From Cellulomonas sp. SG140 (GTDB lineage Bacteria > Actinomycetota > Actinomycetes > Actinomycetales > Cellulomonadaceae): a stretch of DNA of 64,000 nt. The stretch lies in contig NZ_JANZLA010000001.1 in the NCBI RefSeq assembly GCF_025770785.1, positions 248,001 to 312,000 of the forward strand. Direction: 5' to 3'. A program made the translations under genes and the position numbers. Of the stretch, positions 19,262-28,696 are shown piece by piece. The first letter of the stretch is position 1. Each line of letters begins with the position of its first letter. The notes below the pieces were generated by a model. It had not been told where the DNA came from, made no database searches, and worked only from the letters and a program-made list of their open reading frames with translations.

Positions 19262-20682
19262 GCCGTCTCCCCGGGGGTCGGTTCGGCCTGCGGCCCGGCC
19301 AGCGGCAGCCGCAGCGTCATGGTCAGCCCGCCGCCCGGCGTCCGCGACGGTGCGAGCGAGCCGCCCAGCGCCTCGGCGAAGCCGTGCGCGATCGCCAGCC
19401 CCAGACCGACGCCGGACGACCGGTCGTCCAGCCGGCGGAACGGCTCGAACAGGTGCTGCCACTGGCCCTCGGGCACCCCGGGACCGTGGTCCACCACGCG
19501 GAGCTGGACCGCGTCGTCGACCGCCTGGGCCTCCACCCGCACGCGTGAACCCGCGGGCGCGTACCGGCGGGCGTTGTCCACCACGTTGGCCACCACCCGC
19601 TCCGCCAGGCCGGGGTCGGTCAGCACCGGCGGCAGCCCCGCGGGCACGTCCACCTGCACCTGCTCGTCGCTGAGCGTCAGCAGCGCGCGGCCCACCACCT
19701 CGTCGAGGTCGACCGGCACCCGGTGCACCGCGAGCGCCCCGGCCTGCAGCCGGGACAGGTCCAGCAGGTTGGCCAGGAGGTCGGACAGCCGGTCGGCGCC
19801 CTGCTCGACGGCCTCCAGCAGCTCGGCGCGCTCGTCGTCCGACCACTCGACCTCCGAGGACCGCAGGCTGCTCACCGCCGCCTTGATCCCCGCCAGCGGC
19901 GTGCGCAGGTCGTGGCCGACGGCCGCGAGCAGCGCGGTGCGGACCTGCTCCCCCTCGGCCAGCTCGCGCGCCCGTGCAGCCTGCTCGGCGAGCACCTGCG
20001 CGTCCCACGCGCGCGCGGCCGCCCCGGCAAGGCCGGTGAGCAGGGACCGCTCCGCAGCGAACGGCTCCGGTCCGTAGCCGACCAGCTGCAGGTCCGAGCC
20101 GGCGTCGAGCACCAGGTCCGGAGCGCCGGTCGGCGTGGCGCCGACGCGCGCCAGCGGCGCCCCGACGCCCCGCCGCACCAGGGCCATCGTGTCCATCCCC
20201 AGCACGCGACGGGCCTCGTCCAGCACGCCGACCACGGAGGCGTCGGACACCGGCTCGGCGGACAGGCGCGAGAGCACCTGCGAGCCGAACCGACTCCGGG
20301 CGGCGGCGGCCTGCTCGCGTGCCGCCAGCTGGACGGTGAGCCCGACCACCCCGCCGACCACCACGAACACCGTGAGCTCCACCACGGCGTCCCGGCTGTC
20401 CACGGCGAAGGTGTGCCGCGGCGGCACGAAGAACCAGTTCGCCAGCAGGAAGCCGGCCGCCACGGCCAGCGCCGCGGCCTCGAGCCCCCCGACCGCGGCG
20501 GCGACCACCACCATCAGCACGTAGAGCATCAGCACGGCGCCGAGCGACAGGCCGGTACCCAGGCGCACCAGCGCCAGCGTGCCGAGCGGACCGCCGATGA
20601 CCACCAGACCGATGCCGGCCAGGCGCCGGGCCCTGGTGAGCCGCATCCCCGCACGTGGCAGGGCGGACGGCACGGCGCTCAT
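19258..20682 (-). CDS. kdpD: truncated KdpD-like histidine kinase
   Basis: A 474-residue kinase containing only the membrane and catalytic parts of KdpD. It has four closely spaced helices of the DUF4118 type (about residues 22-120, with WFFVPPRHTF between), a GAF-like linker, HisKA with GHDLRTPL and His257, and a HATPase domain (NVVDNA, DHGPGVPEG, GLGLAIAHG). Classical KdpD is about 850-900 residues, with an N-terminal KdpD/Usp sensor region that is absent here; nothing upstream of the start encodes it. It would still sense through the membrane region and phosphorylate the overlapping KdpE-like regulator. The GTG/ATG start region lies 106 bp after the kimA stop, so co-transcription with kimA is possible. 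Confidence 0.85.
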   Translation of the reverse strand: MSAVPSALPRAGMRLTRARRLAGIGLVVIGGPLGTLALVRLGTGLSLGAVLMLYVLMVVVAAAVGGLEAAALAVAAGFLLANWFFVPPRHTFAVDSRDAVVELTVFVVVGGVVGLTVQLAAREQAAAARSRFGSQVLSRLSAEPVSDASVVGVLDEARRVLGMDTMALVRRGVGAPLARVGATPTGAPDLVLDAGSDLQLVGYGPEPFAAERSLLTGLAGAAARAWDAQVLAEQAARARELAEGEQVRTALLAAVGHDLRTPLAGIKAAVSSLRSSEVEWSDDERAELLEAVEQGADRLSDLLANLLDLSRLQAGALAVHRVPVDLDEVVGRALLTLSDEQVQVDVPAGLPPVLTDPGLAERVVANVVDNARRYAPAGSRVRVEAQAVDDAVQLRVVDHGPGVPEGQWQHLFEPFRRLDDRSSGVGLGLAIAHGFAEALGGSLAPSRTPGGGLTMTLRLPLAGPQAEPTPGETA

Positions 20683-20788
20683 GGCGTCAGCGTGCCACGC
20701 CCACCCGGACGGTGAGGGGACCGCGGCCGCCTCCGGCGGGAGGGGTCGCGCACCGTCCGGGCGGGCGTGCTCGGGCCCTGGGGCCCGC

Positions 20789-22735
20789 CTACGGTGCCGT
20801 CGCGGACACCGGCTCGGGTGTCGCCTCGGGGCTGAGCACCCACGGCACGGACGTCACCATCACCCCGGGCTGCACGAGCAGCCGGGCCTTCAGCCGCAGC
20901 GCGCTCTGGTTGTGCAGCGCCTGCTGCCACCAGTGCGCCACGACGTACTCCGGCACGAACACCACCACCAGGTCCCGCGGCGAGTCCCGGCGGATGCGGG
21001 CGATGTGCTCCAGCACCGGCCGGGTCAGGTCCCGGTACGGGGAGTCGAGCACGGTCAGCGGGATGGGCACGTCACGCTCCGCCCAGTCGGCGAGCAGCGT
21101 CGCCGCCTCCTTCTCCTGCGTGCGCACCGTCAGCGCCGTCAGGGTGGACGGCCGGGTGGCCCGGGCGAAGGCGAGGGCGCGCAGCGTCGGCATGGTCAGC
21201 CGGGACACCAGGACGATGCCGTGCACCCGGCTGGGCAGCGGCACGCCGCCGGGCGGAGGCGTCAGCGCGCGGTCCACGGACGCGTAGTGCCGGTGCACGC
21301 CCTCCATCGCCAGGAAGACGACCGGCATGGCGATCACCACCAGCCACGCGCCGTGCGTGAACTTGGTGACCAGCACGATGACCAGCACGATCGCCGTCAC
21401 CACGGCTCCCAGCCCGTTCACCAGCCGGGCCCGGACCATCCGCGGCACCTCGTCACGCAGCACGGTGGCGCGGATGGCCGTCGTCCAGTGCTTCACCATG
21501 CCGGCCTGGCTCAGGGTGAACGAGACGAAGACCCCGATGATGTACAGCTGGATCAGCCGGGTGGTGCTCGCGTCGAACACCCACAGCAGCAGCCCGGCCA
21601 GCAGCGCGAGGATCACGATCCCGTTGCTGAACACCAGCCGGTCGCCGCGGCGGCCGAACTGCCGCGGCAGGTAACCGTCGCCGGACAGGATCGAGGCGAG
21701 GATCGGGAACCCGTTGAACGCCGTATTGGCGGCCAGCACCAAGATCGCGGCGGTGAAGGCCTGGACCACGTAGAACGCGATGCTCGACGACCCGAACACC
21801 GCCCCGGACAGCTGCGCGATCACCGTGCCCTGGTGGTAGCCGGCCGGCGCGCCCACCAGCTGGGAGGTGTCCTCGGCGATGTGGACGTGGCTGATCATCG
21901 CCAGCGCCGTGATGCCGATGAACATCGCGATGGTCAGGCCGCCCATCGCCGCCAGGGTGCTCGCGGCGTTCCGCGGCTTGGGCTCGCGGAAGCTCGGCAC
22001 GCCGTTGCTCACGGCCTCGACGCCGGTCAGCGCCGTGCACCCGGAGGCGAAGGACCGCAGCGCGATGCCCACCACCAGCAGGGGGCCGAGGGTGGCGGTG
22101 GAGTGCACGCTGATCGCCGCCGAGGCCGCGACCGGCGCGTGCCCGGCGAACGTCCTGGCCAGGCCGACACCGATCATCGCGAGCACCGCGACGACGAACC
22201 CGTACGTGGGGATCGCGAACGCCGTGCCCGACTCGCGCACACCGCGCAGGTTGATCACCGCGAGCAGCGCGACGAACCCCAGCGTGATCGGCAGCGCGGA
22301 GTGCGCCAGCCAGGGGAACGCCGAGACGATGTTGGCCACCCCGGCCGCCACGGACACCGCGACGGTCAGCACGTAGTCGACCATCAGCGCGCTGGCGGCC
22401 ACCAGCGCCGGCCGCGCGCCGAGGTTGGCGCGGCTGACGGCGTAGGCGCCACCGCCCGTCGGGTACGCGTAGCAGGTCTGCCGGTAGGAGGCGACGACCA
22501 CGACGAGCAGGACGATGACGGCGAGCGCGATGAACGGGGTCAGGTGCAGCAGCGACGCCCCGCCGACGGACAGCACCAGGAGGATCTCCTCCGTGGCGTA
22601 GGCGTTGGAGGAGAGCGGGTCGGAGCAGAACACCGGCAGCGCGATGCGCTTGGGCAGGAGGGTCTCCCCCATCCGCTCGTTGCGCAGCGGGTTGCCGACG
22701 AGCAGGCGCTTGGGCGCCGTGAGCAGGCTTGTCAC
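20789..22735 (-). CDS. kimA: KimA-type K+ importer (APC superfamily)
   Basis: A 648-residue transporter: about 12 membrane helices (residues 20-480) followed by a cytosolic domain of about 150 residues. The first helices carry SDPLSSNAYATEEIL and TGGGAYAVSRANLG, which match the KimA/YdaO branch of the APC superfamily, shown in Bacillus to be a high-affinity K+/H+ symporter. The length (Bacillus KimA about 607) also fits. The neighbours reinforce a K+ role: a KdpDE-like pair is just downstream on the same strand and the divalent-cation channel CorA is divergent. The start is GTG, and candidate regulator repeats lie about 43-95 bp upstream. No c-di-AMP riboswitch was recognised in the leader. 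Confidence 0.8.
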   Translation of the reverse strand: MTSLLTAPKRLLVGNPLRNERMGETLLPKRIALPVFCSDPLSSNAYATEEILLVLSVGGASLLHLTPFIALAVIVLLVVVVASYRQTCYAYPTGGGAYAVSRANLGARPALVAASALMVDYVLTVAVSVAAGVANIVSAFPWLAHSALPITLGFVALLAVINLRGVRESGTAFAIPTYGFVVAVLAMIGVGLARTFAGHAPVAASAAISVHSTATLGPLLVVGIALRSFASGCTALTGVEAVSNGVPSFREPKPRNAASTLAAMGGLTIAMFIGITALAMISHVHIAEDTSQLVGAPAGYHQGTVIAQLSGAVFGSSSIAFYVVQAFTAAILVLAANTAFNGFPILASILSGDGYLPRQFGRRGDRLVFSNGIVILALLAGLLLWVFDASTTRLIQLYIIGVFVSFTLSQAGMVKHWTTAIRATVLRDEVPRMVRARLVNGLGAVVTAIVLVIVLVTKFTHGAWLVVIAMPVVFLAMEGVHRHYASVDRALTPPPGGVPLPSRVHGIVLVSRLTMPTLRALAFARATRPSTLTALTVRTQEKEAATLLADWAERDVPIPLTVLDSPYRDLTRPVLEHIARIRRDSPRDLVVVFVPEYVVAHWWQQALHNQSALRLKARLLVQPGVMVTSVPWVLSPEATPEPVSATAP

Positions 22736-22777
22736 GGCTCAATGGAACGGCGGCCGCGGTGGGCACCCACGGCGTCC

Positions 22778-22829
22778 TGACGCCGTCTTGACGCCGTCGC
22801 GCAGATCCTGACGCCGCCTTGACGGGCCG
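22778..22829 (-). promoter_or_regulatory. four tandem half-sites, candidate KdpE operator of kimA
   Basis: On the + strand TGACGCCGTC occurs at 22778 and 22789, TGACGCCGCC at 22809, and a weaker TGACGGGCC at 22820. They form two pairs with exactly 11-bp spacing, the pairs being 31 bp apart. On the kimA strand each pair reads roughly CGTCAAG-N4-CGTCAGG. Direct repeats with 11-bp periodicity are the usual target of OmpR/PhoB/KdpE-type regulators. The block lies 43-94 bp upstream of kimA. GGCGTC-CT-GACGCC (22771-22784) can also form a small hairpin, so a leader-RNA role is an alternative. Confidence 0.55.
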
Positions 22830-22963
22830 TGGCGCAACGGCGGGACCATCGGCCCACGGGCTCCGGTGCCATCGGATGCGGAGCGCCGGGCCTGCCAGCA
22901 CACTCGTGCCACCGCCCACGTCGGACGACCGTCCAGCACCGTGCGGCGCACGAGGGAGGCACC

Positions 22964-23956
22964 GTGCTCACGCACGCCGTCCGGTTCGACAGCGCCGGGG
23001 AACCGCACGCACTGGACGTCGACCCGTCGCCCGACGTCGCCAGGGAGCTGAAGGAGGCACGCCGCGACGGCGGCTTCCTGTGGCTCGAGCTCTGGATGCC
23101 CGACGAGGCAGAGATGGCCTCCGTCGCCGAGCCGCTGCAGCTGGACCCGCGTGCCACCCGGGACGCGGTGACAGGCCGTCAGCAGCCGAAGATCCAGCGC
23201 TTCGGCGACCACCTCGCCGTGGTGCTGTGGACCCTGGAGCTGACCCGGACCTACCCCACGGTCACCGTCGGTGAGGTGTTCTTGTTCATCGCTCCCGGCG
23301 CCCTCGTCACGGTGCGACGCACCCGGGTGCAGGGCGATGCGGTGCGCAGCTCCGACCTGGCCGAGCCGGACGCCCGGGTCCAGGGCGGGGCCCTCGGCGC
23401 GGCGTTCGCCGTCATGGCACAGGCGGCCGGTGACTACGCCCGCCTGACCGACAGGATCGAGGACGAGCTGCAGGAGCTGGAGCGCGACGTGTTCGACGAC
23501 TCCGTCCGCGAGAGCCGCGAACGGATCTACCGGCTCCGCGGGCAGATCGGCAAGGTCGACCGGGCGGTCGCCACCCTGAACGCCTCCCTGAAGGCCAGCG
23601 AGGGCCACTTCGAGGAGCTCTCGGTCGACCACGAGGACGTGGGGCCGTGGATCCGGGACCTGATGGACGACCTGGCGGGCACCGCCGTGCTGGCCAACGA
23701 GCAGAACCTCACTCTGGACGCGGTGGTGGCCAGCCACGAGAACAACGTGGCCGCCCAGCAGAACGAGGACACGCGCAAGATCTCCGCCATCGCGGCGATG
23801 CTGTCCATCCCTGCGGTGACGTCCGGGCTGTTCGGGATGAACTTCAAGGACCTGCCCCTGGTCAACACCACCGGTGCCTGGGCCTGGGTGATGGGCGCCG
23901 TGGTGCTGATCGACCTCGGGATGTACGTCGTGTTCAAGCGGCGGCACTGGCTGTAG
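22964..23956 (+). CDS. corA: CorA-family Mg2+/divalent cation transporter
   Basis: A 330-residue CorA protein: a large N-terminal cytosolic domain (about 1-265) with long helices, then two C-terminal membrane helices with the selectivity motif Gly-Met-Asn at 291-293 in GLFGMNF, and a basic C-terminus (KRRHWL). It would act as a pentameric Mg2+ (or Co2+/Ni2+) channel. The GTG at 22964 is set by GGGAGG 5 nt upstream; longer in-frame starts run through the kimA operator region. It is divergent from kimA, with 228 bp between starts. The loop after GMN (KDLPLVN) differs from the MPE-containing loop of classical CorA, which is common in the wider family. Confidence 0.88.
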   Translation: MLTHAVRFDSAGEPHALDVDPSPDVARELKEARRDGGFLWLELWMPDEAEMASVAEPLQLDPRATRDAVTGRQQPKIQRFGDHLAVVLWTLELTRTYPTVTVGEVFLFIAPGALVTVRRTRVQGDAVRSSDLAEPDARVQGGALGAAFAVMAQAAGDYARLTDRIEDELQELERDVFDDSVRESRERIYRLRGQIGKVDRAVATLNASLKASEGHFEELSVDHEDVGPWIRDLMDDLAGTAVLANEQNLTLDAVVASHENNVAAQQNEDTRKISAIAAMLSIPAVTSGLFGMNFKDLPLVNTTGAWAWVMGAVVLIDLGMYVVFKRRHWL

Positions 23957-24001
23957 GGGAAAGTCCGTGACCTGCCCCGGGGTCCCCGGCACGATGGGCG
24001 C

Positions 24002-24669
24002 GTGACCGCGCTCGACGACCCCTGGCTCTCCCCCGCCTGGCCGGAGGTGCGGCTGGTCCAGGTCCCTGCCGCGGCTCTCTCCGCCCTCGCCGCAGGCCGC
24101 GCCGACACCGCGGAACGCGCCGTGCCGGGCCTGCACATCGACCCCGAGCTGGCGACCGACCACTGCCGTCGGGTCTGGCAGGTCCGCACCGAGCAGGTCC
24201 GGGAGCGGCCCGGGGACGCGTCCTGGGTGACGCGGCTGCTGGTCGACTCCTCCCTCGTGGCCGGCACGAGCGGGGGCGCGGGGTCCGGCAGCGCGGCCGA
24301 CGGCGGGGCGCCGCCCCCCCGCCCCGCCCCGCCCCGGGCCGCCGGGGGGGCGACGGCGGTCCCGCCGCCCCTGCCGGGACCGCCGTCGGCCGCGCCGGGT
24401 TCCACGGGCCGCCCGACGCGCGTGGCATGGTCGAGGTCGGCTACGAGGTGGTGCCGTGGGCGCGCCGTCGGGGTTACGCCCGCGCCGCCCTGGGCGCCCT
24501 GCTCGCGGTGGCGCAGCAGCGGGCGGACGTGCAGGTGCTGAGGGCGACGATCAGCGCGGAGAACACCGCCTCACGGGCGCTGGTCGCCTCGTTCGGGCTG
24601 GTCGAGGTGGGCGAGCAGTGGGACGACGAGGACGGGCTCGAGACGATCTTCGAGCTGCCCGTCGTCTGA
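24002..24669 (+). pseudogene. GNAT acetyltransferase interrupted by a frameshift
   Basis: The N-terminal half (from GTG 24002, through LLVDSSLVAG) and the C-terminal half (from about 24399, GFHGPPDARGMVEVGYEVVP then RRRGYARAAL and ENTASRAL) together make one GNAT N-acetyltransferase, including the acetyl-CoA loop RRRGYA. They are in different frames (positions 2 and 1 modulo 3). Between them lie about 140 bp of extremely GC-rich, low-complexity sequence with a C7 and a G7 run, which would encode Gly/Ala/Pro-rich filler of about 50 residues not expected in the family. Either the gene is broken by an insertion, or a homopolymer sequencing error hides an intact but expanded gene. The C-terminal part alone (24427-24669) cannot form a complete enzyme. 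Confidence 0.7.
24351..24388. repeat. 14-bp perfect inverted repeat inside the GNAT gene
   Basis: CGACGGCGGTCCCG (24351-24364) and CGGGACCGCCGTCG (24375-24388) are perfect complements around a 10-nt loop, inside the GC-rich segment that separates the two GNAT halves (about 24270-24398). Confidence 0.7.
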
Positions 24670-24703
24670 CGCCCGCGGCCCGGACGGCGGCCCGGACGAT
24701 GGC

Positions 24704-26464
<1,761 letters not shown>

Positions 26465-26481
26465 TCATGCTGGGGCTGGAT

Positions 26482-26510
26482 TTGGCCGTCCTCTGGCGGT
26501 GACGTAAGGT
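26482..26510 (+). promoter_or_regulatory. promoter of the initiator tRNA gene
   Basis: TTGGCC (26482-26487) and TAAGGT (26505-26510) are separated by 17 bp, and the tRNA begins 12 nt after the -10 box, matching sigma-70-type spacing. Confidence 0.5.
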
Positions 26511-26521
26511 TGTCCAGCCGA

Positions 26522-26595
26522 CGCGGGGTGGAGCAGCTCGGTAGCTCGCTGGGCTCATAACCCAGAGGTCGCAGGTTCAAATCCTGCCCCCGCTA
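26522..26595 (+). tRNA. initiator tRNA-fMet (anticodon CAT)
   Basis: A complete cloverleaf of 74 nt without an encoded CCA. The acceptor stem CGCGGGG/CCCCGCT leaves C1 unpaired with U72, the anticodon loop is CTCATAA, the anticodon stem has the three G-C pairs (CTGGG/CCCAG) of initiators, and the T-arm GCAGG-TTCAAAT-CCTGC is perfect. C1 mismatch plus GGG/CCC identifies it as initiator rather than elongator Met. Its 3' flank is partly duplicated about 2 kb downstream. Confidence 0.95.
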
Positions 26596-26646
26596 CAAGT
26601 GAAGTTGCAGGTCAGAGGCCCTCTCGCTCAGATGAGCGAGAGGGCC
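26588..26646 (+). repeat. left attachment-site-like repeat (tRNA 3' end plus hairpin)
   Basis: The shared blocks are CGCTACA, TGCAGGTCAGA, TCGCTCAGA, GAGCG and GGGCCTCT, in the same order as in the copy at 28533-28588. This copy joins the intact tRNA and is taken as the original attachment site side. Confidence 0.6.
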
Positions 26647-26652
26647 TCTGAC
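26611..26652 (+). terminator. 20-bp perfect terminator hairpin after the tRNA
   Basis: GTCAGAGGCCCTCTCGCTCA (26611-26630) pairs perfectly with 26633-26652 around a 2-nt loop, 15 nt after the tRNA. A diverged copy of the same sequence is found at 28550-28586. Confidence 0.75.
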
Positions 26653-26942
26653 GTTCACGTACGCACCATGTACGCATACTCCCCGCGCGGGCGGTGCGGG
26701 GCACCCTGATGCGCATGGGGCTTGCCGCCTCGCATCGAACCGCGACCGTCACCTCCCGATGGTTCTTTGTCGGAATCGCCACCGCGTTCGGTACGAGGCC
26801 CAGCGTGGCGAAGTGCTGGACACCTCGCCCTCACGATCGATTCGATGAAGTCATTTCGACGAATGTGGGCAAGCAACAACGAGTCAGCCGCTTGTGGGCC
26901 CGCATTCGGGTGGACCTGCTCGCGAGGCCCTAGCGTCTCGGT

Positions 26943-27998
26943 ATGCCTTCGAGGGACCGCCCATTGCCGGCTGCCGTGCACGTCAGCGTGGAACCGCTGC
27001 GACCTGTGGAGCAGCTGGGCCTGGCACTCGTGCGGCTGTTCTACGACCCGACGGACCGGCCGTTCTCCATCCAGGTGGACCATCTCCTGAGCTGGCGCGA
27101 AGAGCAGCTGTTCCTGCAGCCGCTGCAGGCGCCGGCCGGGCTCATGCCTGTGTCGTACGGCGGGGTGCTGGATCCTGCGGGGAGGCTCGTGCTCGCCGAG
27201 TCCCTTCGGACCGACTCCGGTGCCGTACTGAAGCCGACGGCAGCACTCGAGGGTGCCTCACTACGGCGGATCGACCTCGTGAGCGGAGCTGAGTCGCGTC
27301 TCGGGTACGCCCGCGAGCTAGGTGGTCCTGCGGCTCTGGTGCCTGCCCCGGGCCCCGATGGCTCGAGCACCGCCATCGCGGAGTCGGTTCGGCGGACGAC
27401 GCAGGACGCCCGTGGATGGGCTCCCACGACGCTACTGAGTCTGGCCCAGGGGGACGCGCGACCTCAGCCCGTCTTTGAACTCGAGAACACGACCCTCGCT
27501 TCTCGGACCGACGACCTGCCGCTGCAGTGGTCACCGGACGGTCAACGGCTGGCGCTTGCCGCGCACGACCTCGACGACGTGTGGCCATCCGTCCAGATCC
27601 TCGACCTGTCTTCAGGCGTGCAGATGAAGCATCACGACATGATCTTGATGGGATCGATGTCGTGGTCCCCGGATGGGAACCTCCTGCTGCTGGCGTCCGC
27701 TCGGAACGACATCGCTCACGTCCTCCACGTCTCCTCAGGGCGCGTCGAACCGCTCGCCGCCGTTCCGCGACCACGGCCCGAGACTGGGCCCGGGCCGCGG
27801 CCCTACGGCTTCCTGACGAATGACCGACTCCTGATCGGAAGCCGTCGTGGAGGCACTCTGACGGCATCCGCTCTGCACCTCGGGACAGGCACCGTAGAGC
27901 CTCTCCTGCGCTGGACCGCAGGGCCGGATCCGATGCCGATCTTTGCGCGACACGCGTTGAGCGAGTGGCTCTCCCGTACGGGGCGTCTCCGGCCATAG
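26943..27998 (+). CDS. hypothetical protein with beta-propeller-like repeats
   Basis: A 351-residue soluble protein that I do not recognise as a named family. Two segments resemble PD40/TolB-type propeller blades, QWSPDGQRLALAA (about residue 198) and SWSPDGNLLLLASA (about 240), and the rest shows repeating strand-like stretches (GTLTASALHLGTG), so a six- or seven-bladed propeller is plausible. No signal peptide is evident. It lies inside the tRNA-associated element remnant, making it probable cargo. Codon use is somewhat less extreme in GC than its flanks. The 290 bp upstream (26653-26942) hold no convincing gene. Function is unknown. Confidence 0.6.
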   Translation: MPSRDRPLPAAVHVSVEPLRPVEQLGLALVRLFYDPTDRPFSIQVDHLLSWREEQLFLQPLQAPAGLMPVSYGGVLDPAGRLVLAESLRTDSGAVLKPTAALEGASLRRIDLVSGAESRLGYARELGGPAALVPAPGPDGSSTAIAESVRRTTQDARGWAPTTLLSLAQGDARPQPVFELENTTLASRTDDLPLQWSPDGQRLALAAHDLDDVWPSVQILDLSSGVQMKHHDMILMGSMSWSPDGNLLLLASARNDIAHVLHVSSGRVEPLAAVPRPRPETGPGPRPYGFLTNDRLLIGSRRGGTLTASALHLGTGTVEPLLRWTAGPDPMPIFARHALSEWLSRTGRLRP

Positions 27999-28044
27999 CA
28001 GGAACCTCGCCGCTGCCCTCGTCACGCCATCGTCACTCCCGCAA

Positions 28045-28535
28045 TCAGCTGAAGCGCCGGTTCCGCATGACCTGGAAGGCGTTGAGCGCCTTGTCGTCGG
28101 CGTCGTCGAGGGTATGCAGGTACTTCTGGGTGGTCGGGATCTGGGAATGGCCCATACGGGCCGCGACGGACTTGAGGTCCGCCCCCGCCGGCCAGCAGCG
28201 GACACCTCGACGATGGTCTCCTCTACCCGGATCGTCCACCACAGCAAGTCGATGTGCCCTGGGCGCAGCGCCGCCAACTCGCCCTACCGCAGCCCCGTCT
28301 CGATATGCGTCATCACCAATGCCTTGAACCGGGCTGGGACCTGCTCCGGCCGGGAGGCGAACTCTTAGGGGGTCAACGTCGGGGTCGACTTGGCCACGAC
28401 CCTCGGCAGCTCGGTGGCCTCGCAGGGATTGGACGCGATCAGTCGGTCGCGTACAGCCCGGACGAAGATCGAATACAGCATCACGCGGTACTTGCCAATC
28501 GACCGCGGCGACAGGCCCTTGGCCTACTCGCCGCG
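28045..28535 (-). pseudogene. tyrosine recombinase (phage integrase) remnant
   Basis: Reading the minus strand, fragments of a phage-type integrase appear in order. First comes a core-binding segment (GLSPRSIGKYRVMLYSIF, then SNPCEATELP, about 28520-28405), then PARFKALVMTHIETGLR followed by GELAALRPGHIDLLWWTIRVEE (about 28350-28225), then LKSVAARMGHSQIPTTQKYLHTL to the stop at 28045. It is broken: in-frame TAA and TAG codons occur (before EFASRP, and where Trp is expected after GLR), a further TAG near the 5' end, a frame change near 28205, and an internal deletion that removes the region holding the catalytic Arg-His-x-x-Arg. The 5' end is missing at the right-hand repeat. It cannot be functional. 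Confidence 0.8.
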
Positions 28536-28588
28536 CTACAGATGTGCAGGTCAGAAACCCGCTCGCTCAGACGAGCGGAAGGGCCTCT
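28533..28588 (+). repeat. right attachment-site-like repeat, degenerate
   Basis: CGCTACA, TGCAGGTCAGA, TCGCTCAGA, GAGCG and GGGCCTCT match the tRNA 3' flank at 26588-26646 in order, with substitutions and a 4-nt shorter first spacer. It retains a 7-bp hairpin (28559-28565 with 28572-28578). No tRNA T-arm precedes it. Confidence 0.6.
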
Positions 28589-28696
28589 CTCGTCGATGTC
28601 GTCATGATGTCAACGAGCGCGCCGAGGCAAGCGGACGAACCTCGGTGGACGGTCGGCGCGATGAGCGCGCCTGCGTCCGGGGCGCGACGAGAGACA

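Larger units (their letters stand above)
26588..28588. mobile_element. remnant of a tRNA-fMet-targeted integrated element
   Basis: The tRNA 3' end and its hairpin (26588-26646) recur in degenerate form at 28533-28588, and a tyrosine-integrase pseudogene lies just inside the second copy. Together these are the marks of an old site-specific integration at the initiator tRNA. About 2 kb remain between the copies, including one hypothetical gene. Sequence near 26820-26890 is visibly less GC-rich than its surroundings. Whether the present interval is the whole element or a deletion derivative cannot be decided here. Confidence 0.65.

Noticed and set aside
18587..20682. complete Kdp potassium ATPase locus
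   Set aside because: Only KdpDE-like genes are present. There is no kdpA, kdpB, kdpC or kdpF in the window.
22736..22963. possible c-di-AMP riboswitch in the kimA leader
   Set aside because: kimA genes often have one, but I could not find the conserved ydaO-type core. The gap is better explained by tandem repeats.
24270..24398. CRISPR-like or tandem repeat array
   Set aside because: The segment is low-complexity GC with one inverted repeat; there are no regularly spaced direct repeats with unique spacers.
24427..24669. independent 80-aa acetyltransferase gene
   Set aside because: It contains only the C-terminal half of a GNAT fold. The N-terminal half is in another frame just upstream, so it is scored as one broken gene.
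26655..27083. 142-residue minus-strand frame after the tRNA
   Set aside because: It overlaps the start of the propeller-like gene, has no family features and has irregular composition.
28045..28242. 65-aa stand-alone gene
   Set aside because: Its sequence is the C-terminal end of a tyrosine recombinase, and matching upstream fragments with stop codons show it is part of a pseudogene.
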